From Allohoeflea poritis (lineage in GTDB: Bacteria > Pseudomonadota > Alphaproteobacteria > Rhizobiales > Rhizobiaceae): a stretch of 64,000 nucleotides of DNA. This document shows, one piece after another, positions 55,997-64,000 of this stretch. Each line of letters opens with the position of its first letter. Within the stretch, counting starts at the first letter, position 1. Location of the stretch: the NCBI RefSeq assembly GCF_027889715.1, contig NZ_JAPJZH010000001.1:538169-602168 (forward strand), written 5' to 3'. The translations under genes were made by a program, and so were the position numbers. The notes below the pieces were generated by a model. The model was not told where the DNA came from and ran no database searches. It saw only the letters and a program-made list of their open reading frames with translations.

Positions 55997-56464
55997 ATGC
56001 GTATCAAGACCTCAATGCCTCTGGCGATTGCCGAACGGATCGTCGACGGCGCACTGGCCGCCGGACGCGCCGAAACCATGCACCCCCTCACCGTCGTTGT
56101 CCTCAACGCAGGCGGTCATATCGTCGCCAGCAAGAGCGAGGACGGCTCGGGCATTCTACGCTTCGATGTGGCGCGCGGCAAAGCCTGGGGTGCGCTCGGC
56201 ATGGGCATGTCGAGCCGCCTCCTGCGGGACCGTTTGAGCGAGCGCCCCGTTTTTCAGAATGCGCTGGCGGCCGCCTCGGACGGCCGTTTCGTCCCTGTCC
56301 CCGGCGGCGTGCTGGTTCACGACGACGAAGGAAACACGATCGGCGCGATCGGGATCAGCGGCGACACCTCCGAGAAGGACGAATATTGCGCCATACAGGG
56401 CGCGCGTGCTGCGGGGCTTGCATGCGAGCCTGCCGAGCCCGATCCTGACTGGCGTGGCGCATAG
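55997..56464 (+). CDS. GlcG/HbpS-family protein
   Basis: A 155-residue protein of the GlcG/heme-degrading domain family: PLTVVVLNAGGHIVASKSEDGSG (about 30-52) and the C-terminal GGVLVHDDEGNTIGAIGISGDTSEKDEYCA are its characteristic segments. The family is often linked to glycolate and diol use or heme binding; nothing here fixes the role. The start has GGAGAG ahead. Confidence 0.82.
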   Translation: MRIKTSMPLAIAERIVDGALAAGRAETMHPLTVVVLNAGGHIVASKSEDGSGILRFDVARGKAWGALGMGMSSRLLRDRLSERPVFQNALAAASDGRFVPVPGGVLVHDDEGNTIGAIGISGDTSEKDEYCAIQGARAAGLACEPAEPDPDWRGA

Positions 56465-56522
56465 CGCTCCGGCAACGCCGAAGGCGACCGATATATCTGA
56501 AAATTTTCTAAATTTTCAAACC

Positions 56523-56546
56523 CTCCTGACAGGCGGCTGTCAGGAG
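56523..56546. other. Perfect hairpin upstream of the AlkC-like gene
   Basis: CTCCTGACAG (56523-56532), loop GCGG, CTGTCAGGAG (56537-56546). No T tract follows on either side in a standard way, so an operator or attenuator is as likely as a terminator of the preceding gene. Confidence 0.45.
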
Positions 56547-56588
56547 AGCTATGGTCTATTCGGGCCCTGGATATGGGGAGATGCGACG

Positions 56589-57719
56589 ATGCCCGAACCG
56601 TTCAAGAATTTCTTCAACCCGGAGCTCATAAAGGCAATGGCCGGACATTTGGCGCGGCAGTCGACACGTTTCGATGCGCCGCGTTTTCGCGAGCATGCGC
56701 TGAACGGCCTGGATGCGCTGGAACTGAAACAACGCTCAAATCAAATAACAGATGCCCTGTGCATCAGCCTTCCGGATGATTTCCGGTCGGCCTGTTCAAT
56801 CCTGGTCAACGCCCTTCATCCCGAAGATGATGTCGACCTTTCCGAATTGACGACCGATGCGCGCGGCCTGCGCGGCTGGGCGATCATGCCGATGGCCGAT
56901 TTTGTTGCGCGCAAAGGTCTGGACGATTTCGACCACGGCATGGATGTGCTGAAAGAGATGACGAAGCGGATGAGTGCCGAATTCGCTGTGCGTCCGTTCA
57001 TTGCAGCCGATGCCGAACGCGCCATGCGTCATGTGAAGCGCTGGGCACGCGATCCGAATTATCACGTTCGCCGGCTCGCCTCCGAGGGCTCCCGCCCCCG
57101 GCTGCCCTGGGGTCTGCGCCTCAATGAGTTCGTCGCCGATCCGGAACCGATCCTGCCCGTGCTCGAAACGCTTCGTGACGATCCAGAGGAGTATGTGCGC
57201 CGATCCGTCGCCAACAGTCTGAACGATATCGCCAAGGATCATCCGGATCTGGTCGCCGAAATCGCGGGCGATTGGCTTTCCGGCGATCCGGGCAAGGAGC
57301 GCCAGAGACTGGTCCGGCACGCGTGCCGCTCACTGATCAAGGCCGGCCATCGGCCCACGCTGAAGGCGCTGGGATACGGTCAGGCTTCGGTTGCGCTGGA
57401 GAACCTTTCCATCAACAACGAGACGATCCGCGTCGGCGAAGCCTTACGGATCAGGGCCGAACTCCGGTCAACCGCGACGTCGGACCAGGATCTGATCGTC
57501 GACTACGTCGTTCATCACCGCAAGGCGAATGGCGGCACATCGCCGAAGGTGTTCAAGTGGAAGGCAGTACGGCTTGCCGCCGGGGAAAGCCTGGTGCTGG
57601 AGAAAAGCCACTCCATGCGCCCGGTCACCACCCGCACCTATTACGGCGGCCAGCATGTGATCGAGATACAGGCCAACGGTAAGCGGCTTGGGGAACAGGC
57701 CTTCACCCTGGTTCTGTAA
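56589..57719 (+). CDS. AlkC-like DNA alkylation repair protein
   Basis: A 376-residue HEAT-repeat DNA glycosylase-type protein, starting MPEPFKNFFNPELIKAMAGHLAR. Tandem HEAT-like helices run to about residue 270 (VKRWARDPNYHVRRLASEGSRPRLPWG and DPEEYVRRSVANSLNDIAKDHP). A C-terminal beta-rich domain (about 280-376, VGEALRIRAELRSTATSDQD) matches the Ig-like extension known from AlkC. It removes alkylated purines such as 3-methyladenine. The open frame upstream of 56589 is not conserved. Confidence 0.85.
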   Translation: MPEPFKNFFNPELIKAMAGHLARQSTRFDAPRFREHALNGLDALELKQRSNQITDALCISLPDDFRSACSILVNALHPEDDVDLSELTTDARGLRGWAIMPMADFVARKGLDDFDHGMDVLKEMTKRMSAEFAVRPFIAADAERAMRHVKRWARDPNYHVRRLASEGSRPRLPWGLRLNEFVADPEPILPVLETLRDDPEEYVRRSVANSLNDIAKDHPDLVAEIAGDWLSGDPGKERQRLVRHACRSLIKAGHRPTLKALGYGQASVALENLSINNETIRVGEALRIRAELRSTATSDQDLIVDYVVHHRKANGGTSPKVFKWKAVRLAAGESLVLEKSHSMRPVTTRTYYGGQHVIEIQANGKRLGEQAFTLVL

Positions 57720-57772
57720 CGCCCCTTGTCCGCGACCTCTGCTCATATTGAAAGGACGGATCGGGGCGACGC

Positions 57773-59044
57773 CTACATCCCGTAGGGTATCCACAGCGCC
57801 AGCCCCTTCCAGAACCATAAAAGCACAGCCGTCGCCAGCAATATGCCGACAAAGGGAAGCGCACCACGGACCACTTCCTGAAGGTCCGCTTTGCCGACGC
57901 CCTGGAGGACGAAAAGGTTCATGCCGACGGGCGGCGTGATCAGGGCCGTCTCGATCAGAACGACGAAGAAGATCCCGAACCAGATCGGATCGATCCCGAC
58001 CGCCACCAGGGCCGGAAACAGCACCGGCACCATGATCAGCAGCATGGAAAGCGATTCCAGGAAAAGGCCCAAGACAAGCAGGACCAGGCCGACGGCGAGC
58101 ACAAACAGCCCGGCCTCGCTGATGTTTGCCGCAAGCATGGACGAGATATCTTGCGGTATCCGGTAAATGGTGATCGCATAGGAAAAGACCTTGGCGCCGG
58201 CGACAATGAGAAAAATCATCGCGGTCGTCTTCATGGCATCGTGGACCGCCTGCTGCAGCAGCGCGAATGTCATGCGGCGCATGGCGGCGGTCATGGCAAG
58301 TGCCAGAACGAAACCGACGGCCGCGCTTTCCGAGGGCGTCGCGATGCCGAGATAGATCGATCCGATCACCGCGACGGCAAGTGCCACGGTCGGCAACGCC
58401 ATCAGCGTCGCACGCAAGCGTTCCGGCCCGGAGGCCGGGTCGGAGCGTTCGAATTTGTCGCCGAGACTGGCACGGGCAAACCCGTAGAGGATGAAAGCAA
58501 GGCAAAGGAAAAGCCCGGGCCCGATGCCGGCCAGGAACAAAGTCGGGATCGACGTTTCGGTTATGACACCATAGAGGATCAGCGGAATGGAGGGCGGGAT
58601 CAGGATGCCGAGCGTGCCGCCCGCAGCCAGCAAACCGAGAACAAAGGAACGGTCATAGCCGCGCCGCGTCATTTCCGGCATGGCGACCGTGCCAATCGTC
58701 GCCGCGGTGGCGACGGACGAACCCGACACGGCGGAAAACAGCCCGCAGGAGAGAACCGTCGCGATACCGAGCCCGCCCGGCCAGTGCCCCACCCAGCTTT
58801 GCACGGCGGCAAAGAGATCGCGCCCGATATTGCCTTTCAGGAGCACGTTGGACATTAGCAGGAACATCGGCACCGCGAGCAGTTCGAAACTGTCCATCGT
58901 GCCGAACAGCCGTTGCGGCACGGCATTGAGCGGCAAGGGATAGATCCACAGGAGAAAGACGCCAAGACCGCCCATCGCAAAGGCAACGGGCACCCGAAGG
59001 ACAAGCAGCAGCAACAGTCCGCAAATGATCATCGCGGCCGTCAT
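57773..59044 (-). CDS. TRAP transporter large permease (DctM)
   Basis: A 423-residue membrane protein with about twelve helices. FSAVSGSSVATAATIGTVAMPEM (about 108-130) and ILIPPSIPLILYGVITETSIPTLF are the DctM signatures. It overlaps the small permease by ATGA and is last of the dctP-dctQ-dctM order. The longer open frame reaching 59131 begins inside dctQ and is not used. Confidence 0.9.
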   Translation of the reverse strand: MTAAMIICGLLLLLVLRVPVAFAMGGLGVFLLWIYPLPLNAVPQRLFGTMDSFELLAVPMFLLMSNVLLKGNIGRDLFAAVQSWVGHWPGGLGIATVLSCGLFSAVSGSSVATAATIGTVAMPEMTRRGYDRSFVLGLLAAGGTLGILIPPSIPLILYGVITETSIPTLFLAGIGPGLFLCLAFILYGFARASLGDKFERSDPASGPERLRATLMALPTVALAVAVIGSIYLGIATPSESAAVGFVLALAMTAAMRRMTFALLQQAVHDAMKTTAMIFLIVAGAKVFSYAITIYRIPQDISSMLAANISEAGLFVLAVGLVLLVLGLFLESLSMLLIMVPVLFPALVAVGIDPIWFGIFFVVLIETALITPPVGMNLFVLQGVGKADLQEVVRGALPFVGILLATAVLLWFWKGLALWIPYGM

Positions 59045-59544
59045 CCCTTTTCCTCCCGGCTCGATCGGGGCGACCACAGCCGGATGAATTCGGCCCCCGC
59101 CTGGACGGCCAGAAGCGCAAAGCCGAGCCACACGGAGGCATCGGTGAACCAGGCCGGCAAAGCGAGGACGGTATCGGTCGTATGGCCGCGCAGTGTTGCA
59201 TCAAGCCAAAGCCCGAAACCGTAATAGACCGTCACGCAGCAGAACAGGCCGATGACGAGCAGCGCGAAGGTCTCCGTCAGCTTGCGGGCCAGCGTCCCAG
59301 GCTTGCGGAACGCGACATCGATGACGATGAGTTCCCGGTGCTTGAGCGCAAAAGCGGCCGCCAGATAGGTGGCCCAGATCTGCCCGATCCGGGCGGTTTC
59401 ATCCACCCAGATGGTCGGCGCGGTGAAAACGTAGCGCAGCACCACCTCATAGGTGATGATCAGGCCGATTGCGAAAAAGACCCAGGCGGCAAGGCGGCCG
59501 GAAGCCTCGGAAAGCCGGTCGGCGAAGCGGACGAAAACGCCCAC
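59041..59544 (-). CDS. TRAP transporter small permease (DctQ)
   Basis: A 167-residue protein with four helices: WVFFAIGLIITYEVVLRYVFTAPTIWVDETARIGQIWATYLAAAFALKHRELI at 21-73 is the conserved DctQ region. It lies 4 nt after dctP and overlaps dctM, so all three are co-translated. Confidence 0.88.
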   Translation of the reverse strand: MGVFVRFADRLSEASGRLAAWVFFAIGLIITYEVVLRYVFTAPTIWVDETARIGQIWATYLAAAFALKHRELIVIDVAFRKPGTLARKLTETFALLVIGLFCCVTVYYGFGLWLDATLRGHTTDTVLALPAWFTDASVWLGFALLAVQAGAEFIRLWSPRSSREEKG

Positions 59545-59548
59545 GGAC

Positions 59549-60547
59549 CTACCGGCCCTCCTCTTCCAGACCCGCCTTGACCACAGCCTCGCCGGTCGGC
59601 CCGATTTCGACCATGAAACGGTCGATGACGGAACTGGTGGCGGCGCGCCATTTGTCGCGATCCTCTGCGGTCAGGTCGACGACAGTCATCCTGGCGCGCA
59701 ACGCTTCGACGGCCTGCGCCTCCTGCGCATAGATCGCGTCGCGCAATTCCTCCTCGACGGTGGAGGCCGCATCGAGGATGAGCTGCTGGTTCTGCGGCGA
59801 CAGGCCTTCGAAGAAATCGTTGTTCATGACGGCGACGAATTCGATCACGCTGTCAAAGGTCAGCGTCATGTAGGGCATGACCTCGTAGAGCTTGCGGCTT
59901 TCAACTGCGGACGCACCGGTCATGCCGATATCGACGGCACCCTGCTGGTAGGCGAGGAACTGCTGCGATCCGGACATGATCGTCGGAGCGCCGCCGAGCG
60001 CCTCGATTGTCCAACTCTGGACCTTGCCGTAGGAGCGGACCTTCTTGCCGCGCACATCATCCGGCAGGCTGAGCGGCGCATCCTTGCTGAGGTAGACGTT
60101 GCGGCCGAAGGCCTGCCACCAAAGAACGCGGGCGCCGGTCTCCTCCAGGATCGCCGTGTCCAGCAATTGACGCATGGGCGATCCGCTCGAAATCGACAGT
60201 CTCAAGGCGGCCTCATCCTTGAAGAAGAATGGCAGCGCCACGACATCGACTGCCGGCACCGATCCGGTGAACCGCCCGAGAAACGCCGATCCGGCCTCTA
60301 TCGCGCCGGAGCCGACGGCCTCCGGGACCTGGTTGTCCTTGTAGAGCTGGGCGGACGGAAAGATCTGCAACTCGAGTTCGCCATTGCTTTCCCGCTCGAC
60401 AATCTCCTTGAACCGGTTCCAGTTCTGGCCCAGCGAATGGGTTTCGGGCAATTGCAGCGTAACGCGTATGATCGTTTTCGCCTCGGCAACCGGAAGGCCT
60501 GACAGAATCAGGCAGAAGCACAGCAGTGCGAAAAGTCTGTATTTCAT
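59549..60547 (-). CDS. TRAP transporter substrate-binding protein (DctP)
   Basis: A 332-residue periplasmic binding protein with a signal peptide (about 1-23, ending AEAKT). The start has GGAGGAAAAA ahead. Typical segments are LPETHSLGQNWNRFKEIVERESNGEL (about 31-56), the carboxylate-binding Arg region around GKKVRSYGKVQSWTIEALGG, and AYQQGAVDIGMTG. The ligand is presumably an organic acid; which one is not deducible. Confidence 0.88.
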   Translation of the reverse strand: MKYRLFALLCFCLILSGLPVAEAKTIIRVTLQLPETHSLGQNWNRFKEIVERESNGELELQIFPSAQLYKDNQVPEAVGSGAIEAGSAFLGRFTGSVPAVDVVALPFFFKDEAALRLSISSGSPMRQLLDTAILEETGARVLWWQAFGRNVYLSKDAPLSLPDDVRGKKVRSYGKVQSWTIEALGGAPTIMSGSQQFLAYQQGAVDIGMTGASAVESRKLYEVMPYMTLTFDSVIEFVAVMNNDFFEGLSPQNQQLILDAASTVEEELRDAIYAQEAQAVEALRARMTVVDLTAEDRDKWRAATSSVIDRFMVEIGPTGEAVVKAGLEEEGR

Positions 60548-60633
60548 CGTCGTTTTTCCTCCGTCGCCATTCCAGCCCGAAATGCCGCACAATATGCGCC
60601 CGTTTCCGGCTCCGATAGGGTTCAACTATTGTT

Positions 60634-60644
60634 TTGCGCCGCAA
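60634..60644. promoter_or_regulatory. TTGCGCCGCAA motif in the TRAP promoter region
   Basis: An 11-bp near-palindrome (5-bp arms around one base) identical to the core of the one at 49042-49058. It lies 87 nt upstream of dctP and 106 nt from the divergent SMP-30-like gene. Confidence 0.35.
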
Positions 60645-60749
60645 TAATTCACAGTTTTGCGGGCCATCTCCGCGCTTTATCATTGCGGTGGGAAAGAGCG
60701 GCCCGATACACTGTTATCGTCCTTCGCTTGGGGTGGAAAGCAAAGACGC

Positions 60750-61886
60750 ATGAAATCGATCCTGTCACTAGTTGCGCTTATTGCAGTCGCAACCGTCGCA
60801 TACCTTACGCTTTGGCCGGTTCCCATCGAGCCGGTGGCCTGGAGCGCGCCGAAGGATAGCGGCTTTGCCGGCGCGTTCAGCAGGAACAACCGGCTGGCGG
60901 ACCTGAAATTTGTCGATCTCGCCGGACATGCGGGACCCGAGGATGCGGCGCTCGGACTGGACGGCAGGATTTACACCGCGACCCATGACGGCTCCATCGT
61001 CCGCATCGATCTGGAGAGCGGATCATCGGAGCGTGTTGCCTCGACCGGGGGGCGGCCCATGGGCATCGAGTTCGGCCCGGACGACCGGCTGTTTATAGCC
61101 GACGCGCTCCGCGGCCTCATGGTCATGGAGAAGGACGGAAAGATCATTCATCTGTCGGACCGGACAACCGACGGAACGCCCATAACCTACGCCAACGATC
61201 TCGACGTCAGCCGCACGGGTGTGGTCTACTTCACGGATTCCAGCCACAGATTTACCGCCAACGAGGAAGGCGATGCGTTTGAAGCACCCCTGCTCGATAC
61301 GCTCGAACAGGGGCGCACCGGCCGAATCCTGAGATATGATCCGGCAAGGGGCGAAACGGTGGTCATTGCCCGTGGGCTCAGTTTCGCCAACGGCATTGCC
61401 CTGTCCGATGACGACAGCTACCTGTTGGTCACCGAAACGGGGACCTACACAGTCTGGCGCCTTTGGCTGACGGGTCCGAAGGTCGCCACATTCGAGCAGG
61501 TCGTCGTCAACCTGCCGGGGTACCCGGACAATCTTAACCGCGCCGGCGACAACACATTCTGGCTTGGACTTGCAAGCCCGCGCTCGGGCTCGATCGATGC
61601 GCTGTCCGACCAGCCCTTCCTGCGCAAGCTCGTCCAGCGACTGCCCGGGACCATGCGGCCGCAGTTGGAGCGATACGGCATGGTCGTGCGCATCGACGGC
61701 AACGGCAATGTGCTCGAGACGCTTCAAGATCCGGACGGCGAGTATGCGCTCAATACGGGCGCGCTCTCCGGTCCGAATGGCGAACTTGTGGTCACCAGCA
61801 TGACGGAACCGCGCCTCGGCTATCTGGAGCCGGGTTGGGACAAGTCAAATGAAGACGCATCCGAAACGGCCGCGCGCGGCGGCTAG
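60750..61886 (+). CDS. SMP-30/strictosidine synthase-like protein with membrane anchor
   Basis: A 378-residue beta-propeller protein of the SMP-30/gluconolactonase/strictosidine synthase-like group. An N-terminal anchor (SLVALIAVATVAYLTLWPV, about 5-23) is followed by propeller blades: PMGIEFGPDDRLFIADALRGL, TYANDLDVSRTGVVYFTDSSHRF (metal-site Asn/Asp) and GLSFANGIALSDDDSYLLVTETGTYTVWR. The family includes lactonases and paraoxonase-like esterases. The start at 60750 with GGTGGAAAG is preferred over an upstream ATG. Divergent from the TRAP genes, so a link is possible. Confidence 0.8.
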   Translation: MKSILSLVALIAVATVAYLTLWPVPIEPVAWSAPKDSGFAGAFSRNNRLADLKFVDLAGHAGPEDAALGLDGRIYTATHDGSIVRIDLESGSSERVASTGGRPMGIEFGPDDRLFIADALRGLMVMEKDGKIIHLSDRTTDGTPITYANDLDVSRTGVVYFTDSSHRFTANEEGDAFEAPLLDTLEQGRTGRILRYDPARGETVVIARGLSFANGIALSDDDSYLLVTETGTYTVWRLWLTGPKVATFEQVVVNLPGYPDNLNRAGDNTFWLGLASPRSGSIDALSDQPFLRKLVQRLPGTMRPQLERYGMVVRIDGNGNVLETLQDPDGEYALNTGALSGPNGELVVTSMTEPRLGYLEPGWDKSNEDASETAARGG

Positions 61887-62020
61887 GACTCCGACCTAGC
61901 CAAAAGTCGCATAAACCTGCGCTAGAATTCGCCACAATCTGTCACCAGATCATCCTCAACGGGACATGCCTGCATCAATGCCGCTCACGCGGCAAAAACG
62001 AACGTGCAAGGAGTGCCCGG

Positions 62021-62440
62021 ATGAACCACACGATGCCCGCATCTATCCCTGTCCGTATTTCCAATCGGGAAAGAGGACGCTGGCTGCGCCAGAAAATGCG
62101 GCTGATGGAGCTGCTCGGCCAGTTGGAGTGTCCGCCGGACCGGGTGCAGACGGAACTGATAAACCGTCATTTGCTGCGGCCGATCCTCAAACTGTGCCGG
62201 CGCCGCGCAGGAAAGCACGCCTATCCCGCAGCCCTTCAGTTTCACGCCAAGGCCGCGCGGGTCTGCCTTGACAAGATCGCCAACGGGAACCCGGGCATAG
62301 CCCGCATGGAATTCCAGCGCCTCAAAACGCACTTCCATGCCTGCGTCAGCATGATCGACGCCATGCTGGAAACCGCCGAACCGACGGCGATCGACGAATT
62401 CGTCCGCATCTTCTCCGGGCGCGTGCCCAATTTCACCTGA
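62021..62440 (+). CDS. Conserved hypothetical protein
   Basis: A 139-residue basic protein (MNHTMPASIPVRISNRERGRWLR, then RLMELLGQLE) without a recognised domain. It is predicted mostly helical, with an Arg-rich block (CRRRAGKHAYPAALQFHAKAAR) near the middle. AAGGAG precedes the start at a suitable distance, and third-position GC fits the rest of the window, so the frame is probably real. Function unknown. Confidence 0.6.
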   Translation: MNHTMPASIPVRISNRERGRWLRQKMRLMELLGQLECPPDRVQTELINRHLLRPILKLCRRRAGKHAYPAALQFHAKAARVCLDKIANGNPGIARMEFQRLKTHFHACVSMIDAMLETAEPTAIDEFVRIFSGRVPNFT

Positions 62441-62580
62441 CAGCCGCTGTCCAGAAAACCAGACAATAAGGGACAGCGATACGCCGGTGGCAGCCCAATT
62501 CGCGCCGGGCCGCCGCCGGACACGCCGAGCGCCGACCCGGGCGCTCGGCAACCCATCATAGCTTTGAGAAAGGAAACGCC

Positions 62581-62790
62581 ATGACACCGTTAGAAAGAGC
62601 TGAACTGATCGAAGAAGAACTGCTTAGGGTACAGCGCGAAATCGACCGGCGCCGGCCGCGCCGCAATGAAATCCTGCGCTTCAACGATCTGAAAAGGATC
62701 GATGAACTGCGCGCCCGCAAGAACCGCTTGTGGATCCTGCTTCAGGAAACCCTGTCCAGCGGCACCACGAACCAGCCGTCGACCGTCTGA
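62581..62790 (+). CDS. Small basic/acidic helical protein
   Basis: A 69-residue protein almost entirely helical, with charged heptad-like repeats (ERAELIEEELLRVQREIDRRRPRRNEILRFN). GAAAGGAAAC precedes the start. It resembles a coiled coil; family unknown. It lies 12 nt from the convergent PEP mutase-family gene. Confidence 0.6.
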   Translation: MTPLERAELIEEELLRVQREIDRRRPRRNEILRFNDLKRIDELRARKNRLWILLQETLSSGTTNQPSTV

Positions 62791-62802
62791 GTTCGCTGCC
62801 GT

Positions 62803-63570
62803 TTACCCGGAGCGGATCGCCGAAAAGCGATCCGCAATGGCCTTCACCGCTTCGCGGTACGGCCCCGGCCCGTAACTGATGCGCGCGACCCCGAGACCGG
62901 CGAGATCCGGGATCGGCGGAACACCCGCCATCATCATGATGTTCACCGGCAGCGGGCTGGCCTCGCAGATGGCCCCAATCAGATCCGGATCGACAAGGCC
63001 CGGTGCGAAAAAGCCGCTGGCACCTGCCCCCGCATAGGCCGCGGCTCGTTCCAGTGCCTCTTCCACCAGGTCTGCATGCCTGTCGCGGTCCTGTTCCTTC
63101 AGGAACAGATCGGTGCGCGCATTGACGAATAGGGGGACACCCGCCGCTTCTCCGGCCCGGCAAACCGCCATTACACGTGCGGTCTGCGCCTCGATATTGT
63201 GCAGCCCTTCCCCACCGACGACCTGATCCTCGAAATTCACCCCGACCGCGCCCGCGGCGATGATGCGCGCGGCGTTTTGTATTAATTGCTCCGGCGTTTC
63301 GGCAAAGCCGCCCTCGAAATCAACGCTTAGCGGAACATTCACTGTCGCGGCTATGCGTTCGGCGACAGTGACCAGAAGGTCCAACGGCAGGGCTTCGCCG
63401 TCACTGTAACCCTGGGCAGCGGCGACTGACCAGCTGCCCGTCGCAACAGCAGCCGCTCCGGCCTTTTCGACCGCACGCGCGCTGCCCGCATCCCAGATAT
63501 TGTAAAGCAACAGCGGATCACCCTTGACGTGAAGGGCGGCAAAGATTTTCGCCTTATCGGCTTGCGACAT
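62803..63570 (-). CDS. PEP mutase/isocitrate lyase superfamily protein
   Basis: A 255-residue protein of the phosphoenolpyruvate mutase/isocitrate lyase family: YNIWDAGSARAVEKAGAAAVATGSWSVAAAQG (about 24-55), SVDFEGGFAETPEQL and GVNFEDQVVGGEGLHNIE, with the metal-binding Asp/Glu. The Lys-Lys-Cys-Gly-His loop of isocitrate lyase is absent, so the reaction is more likely 2-methylisocitrate lyase-like or an oxaloacetase. It stands alone; function is not assigned. Confidence 0.8.
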   Translation of the reverse strand: MSQADKAKIFAALHVKGDPLLLYNIWDAGSARAVEKAGAAAVATGSWSVAAAQGYSDGEALPLDLLVTVAERIAATVNVPLSVDFEGGFAETPEQLIQNAARIIAAGAVGVNFEDQVVGGEGLHNIEAQTARVMAVCRAGEAAGVPLFVNARTDLFLKEQDRDRHADLVEEALERAAAYAGAGASGFFAPGLVDPDLIGAICEASPLPVNIMMMAGVPPIPDLAGLGVARISYGPGPYREAVKAIADRFSAIRSG

Positions 63571-63836
63571 TGTCAGAATCTCCGTGCGAGGGGTCCGTTG
63601 GGGACGATTGAAACTCCAAAGGTACGGGTGTTGTCTGGCTGTACCGCTCTCTCATTGCCGTGGTTCCTTCAGCAGCAATCAGGGCTAATTCGCATCTGAC
63701 TGATTGTCTGTCCACCCGATTCATGCGACCGGCGGCAATGCGGGCAAAACCTGTAAGGTCGAGGCACCAACGGCCAAAATTCCGCTTGCGCTGCGTGAAT
63801 CAGAGGTCTAATGAACTCAAGCCCCTTCGGGCAGGT

Positions 63837-63913
63837 CGGAGCGTAGCGCAGCCCGGTAGCGCACTACACTGGGGGTGTAGGGGTCGTGGGTTCGAATCCC
63901 GCCGCTCCGACCA
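63837..63913 (+). tRNA. tRNA-Pro(GGG)
   Basis: A complete 77-nt tRNA: acceptor CGGAGCG pairs with CGCTCCG (63903-63909), the D-arm AGCGCAGCCCGGTAGCGC, anticodon stem CTACA/TGTAG around loop CTGGGGG with anticodon GGG, T-loop GGTTCGAATCC, discriminator A and an encoded CCA. The 266 bp before it (63571-63836) show no gene. Confidence 0.95.
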
Positions 63914-63931
63914 GTATCCCAATTGTCCGAC

Positions 63932-64000
63932 CCGGAGACATAGGTAACGGTTTGTACCGGAGACATGGGTTACAACCTCGTGCCGAACGGGTTGTCGATT
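63932..64000 (+). mobile_element. Possible end of an IS481-family element
   Basis: Directly after the tRNA, a repeat CCGGAGACATAGGTAAC (63932-63948) recurs as CCGGAGACATGGGTTAC (63957-63973), 25 bp apart. Repeated CGGAGACATGGGT-type sequence next to the end is usual for IS481-family insertion sequences, whose transposase would lie beyond the window. Only the edge is visible. Confidence 0.4.

Noticed and set aside
55773..56237. Open frame of 154 codons ahead of and overlapping the GlcG-like gene
   Set aside because: The latter half is an off-frame shadow of the GlcG-like gene and the first half resembles nothing.
63660..63947. Open frame across the tRNA region (about 95 codons)
   Set aside because: It reads through tRNA-Pro; the resulting peptide is a well-known artefact of translating tRNA sequence.

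Overview
This 64 kb window is high-GC, densely packed chromosomal DNA from an alphaproteobacterium, most likely a marine-type member of the Hyphomicrobiales/Rhizobiales. The grounds are a frcRBCAK-type fructose locus as known from Sinorhizobium, a bhcRABCD beta-hydroxyaspartate-cycle cluster, several ABC and TRAP uptake systems, and promoter-overlapping palindromes typical of this group. The genus assignment is inference. No rRNA, CRISPR array or prophage is visible; one tRNA lies at the right edge.

Layout. 1-2 kb: the tail of a serine hydrolase, an alpha-1,2-fucosyltransferase and a sulfotransferase. 2-5.5 kb: an OmpR-type two-component system divergent from an eight-EF-hand periplasmic protein. 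5.5-10.9 kb: the fructose locus. 11-19.5 kb: a CUT1 sugar ABC transporter followed by two TIM-barrel isomerase-like proteins and two Gfo/Idh/MocA dehydrogenases, under twin GTAATCGATTAC operators. 19.7-25.7 kb: an AEC carrier, a chemoreceptor and a GGDEF-EAL protein. 25.7-28 kb: an M20 amidohydrolase and two small enzymes. 28.3-33.7 kb: the complete beta-hydroxyaspartate cycle with its IclR regulator, which condenses glyoxylate and glycine and yields oxaloacetate. 33.8-36.3 kb: DUF1330, AraC and MFS genes. 36.3-39.2 kb: an Asp-rich subtilase divergent from an ECF sigma/anti-sigma pair. 39.3-41.9 kb: a P-loop NTPase coupled to an ABC exporter whose ATPase motifs have all decayed. 42-47.7 kb: a flavodoxin-like protein, a NIT-domain chemoreceptor, DUF2306, DUF1194 and VOC proteins. 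48-50.5 kb: an SbtA/SbtB-like bicarbonate transporter pair with a divergent OxyR-like regulator that lacks the peroxidatic cysteine. 50.6-57.7 kb: a DUF533 protein, TPP-riboswitch-controlled thiC, deoD, DUF2189, a GlcG-like protein and an AlkC-like glycosylase. 57.8-63.6 kb: a TRAP transporter, an SMP-30-like protein, two small hypotheticals and a PEP mutase-family protein. 63.8 kb: tRNA-Pro followed by repeats resembling the end of an IS481-family element.

Less ordinary signals: two unrelated TA-flanked MITE-like palindromic elements (28.05-28.35 kb and 47.73-47.99 kb) that each complete the TAG stop codon of a neighbouring gene (bhcD and a VOC gene); the NTPase plus dead-ATPase ABC exporter pair; the cysteine-less OxyR-like regulator with a perfect OxyR-type box next to sbtAB; and the probable sugar oxidation-elimination cluster.
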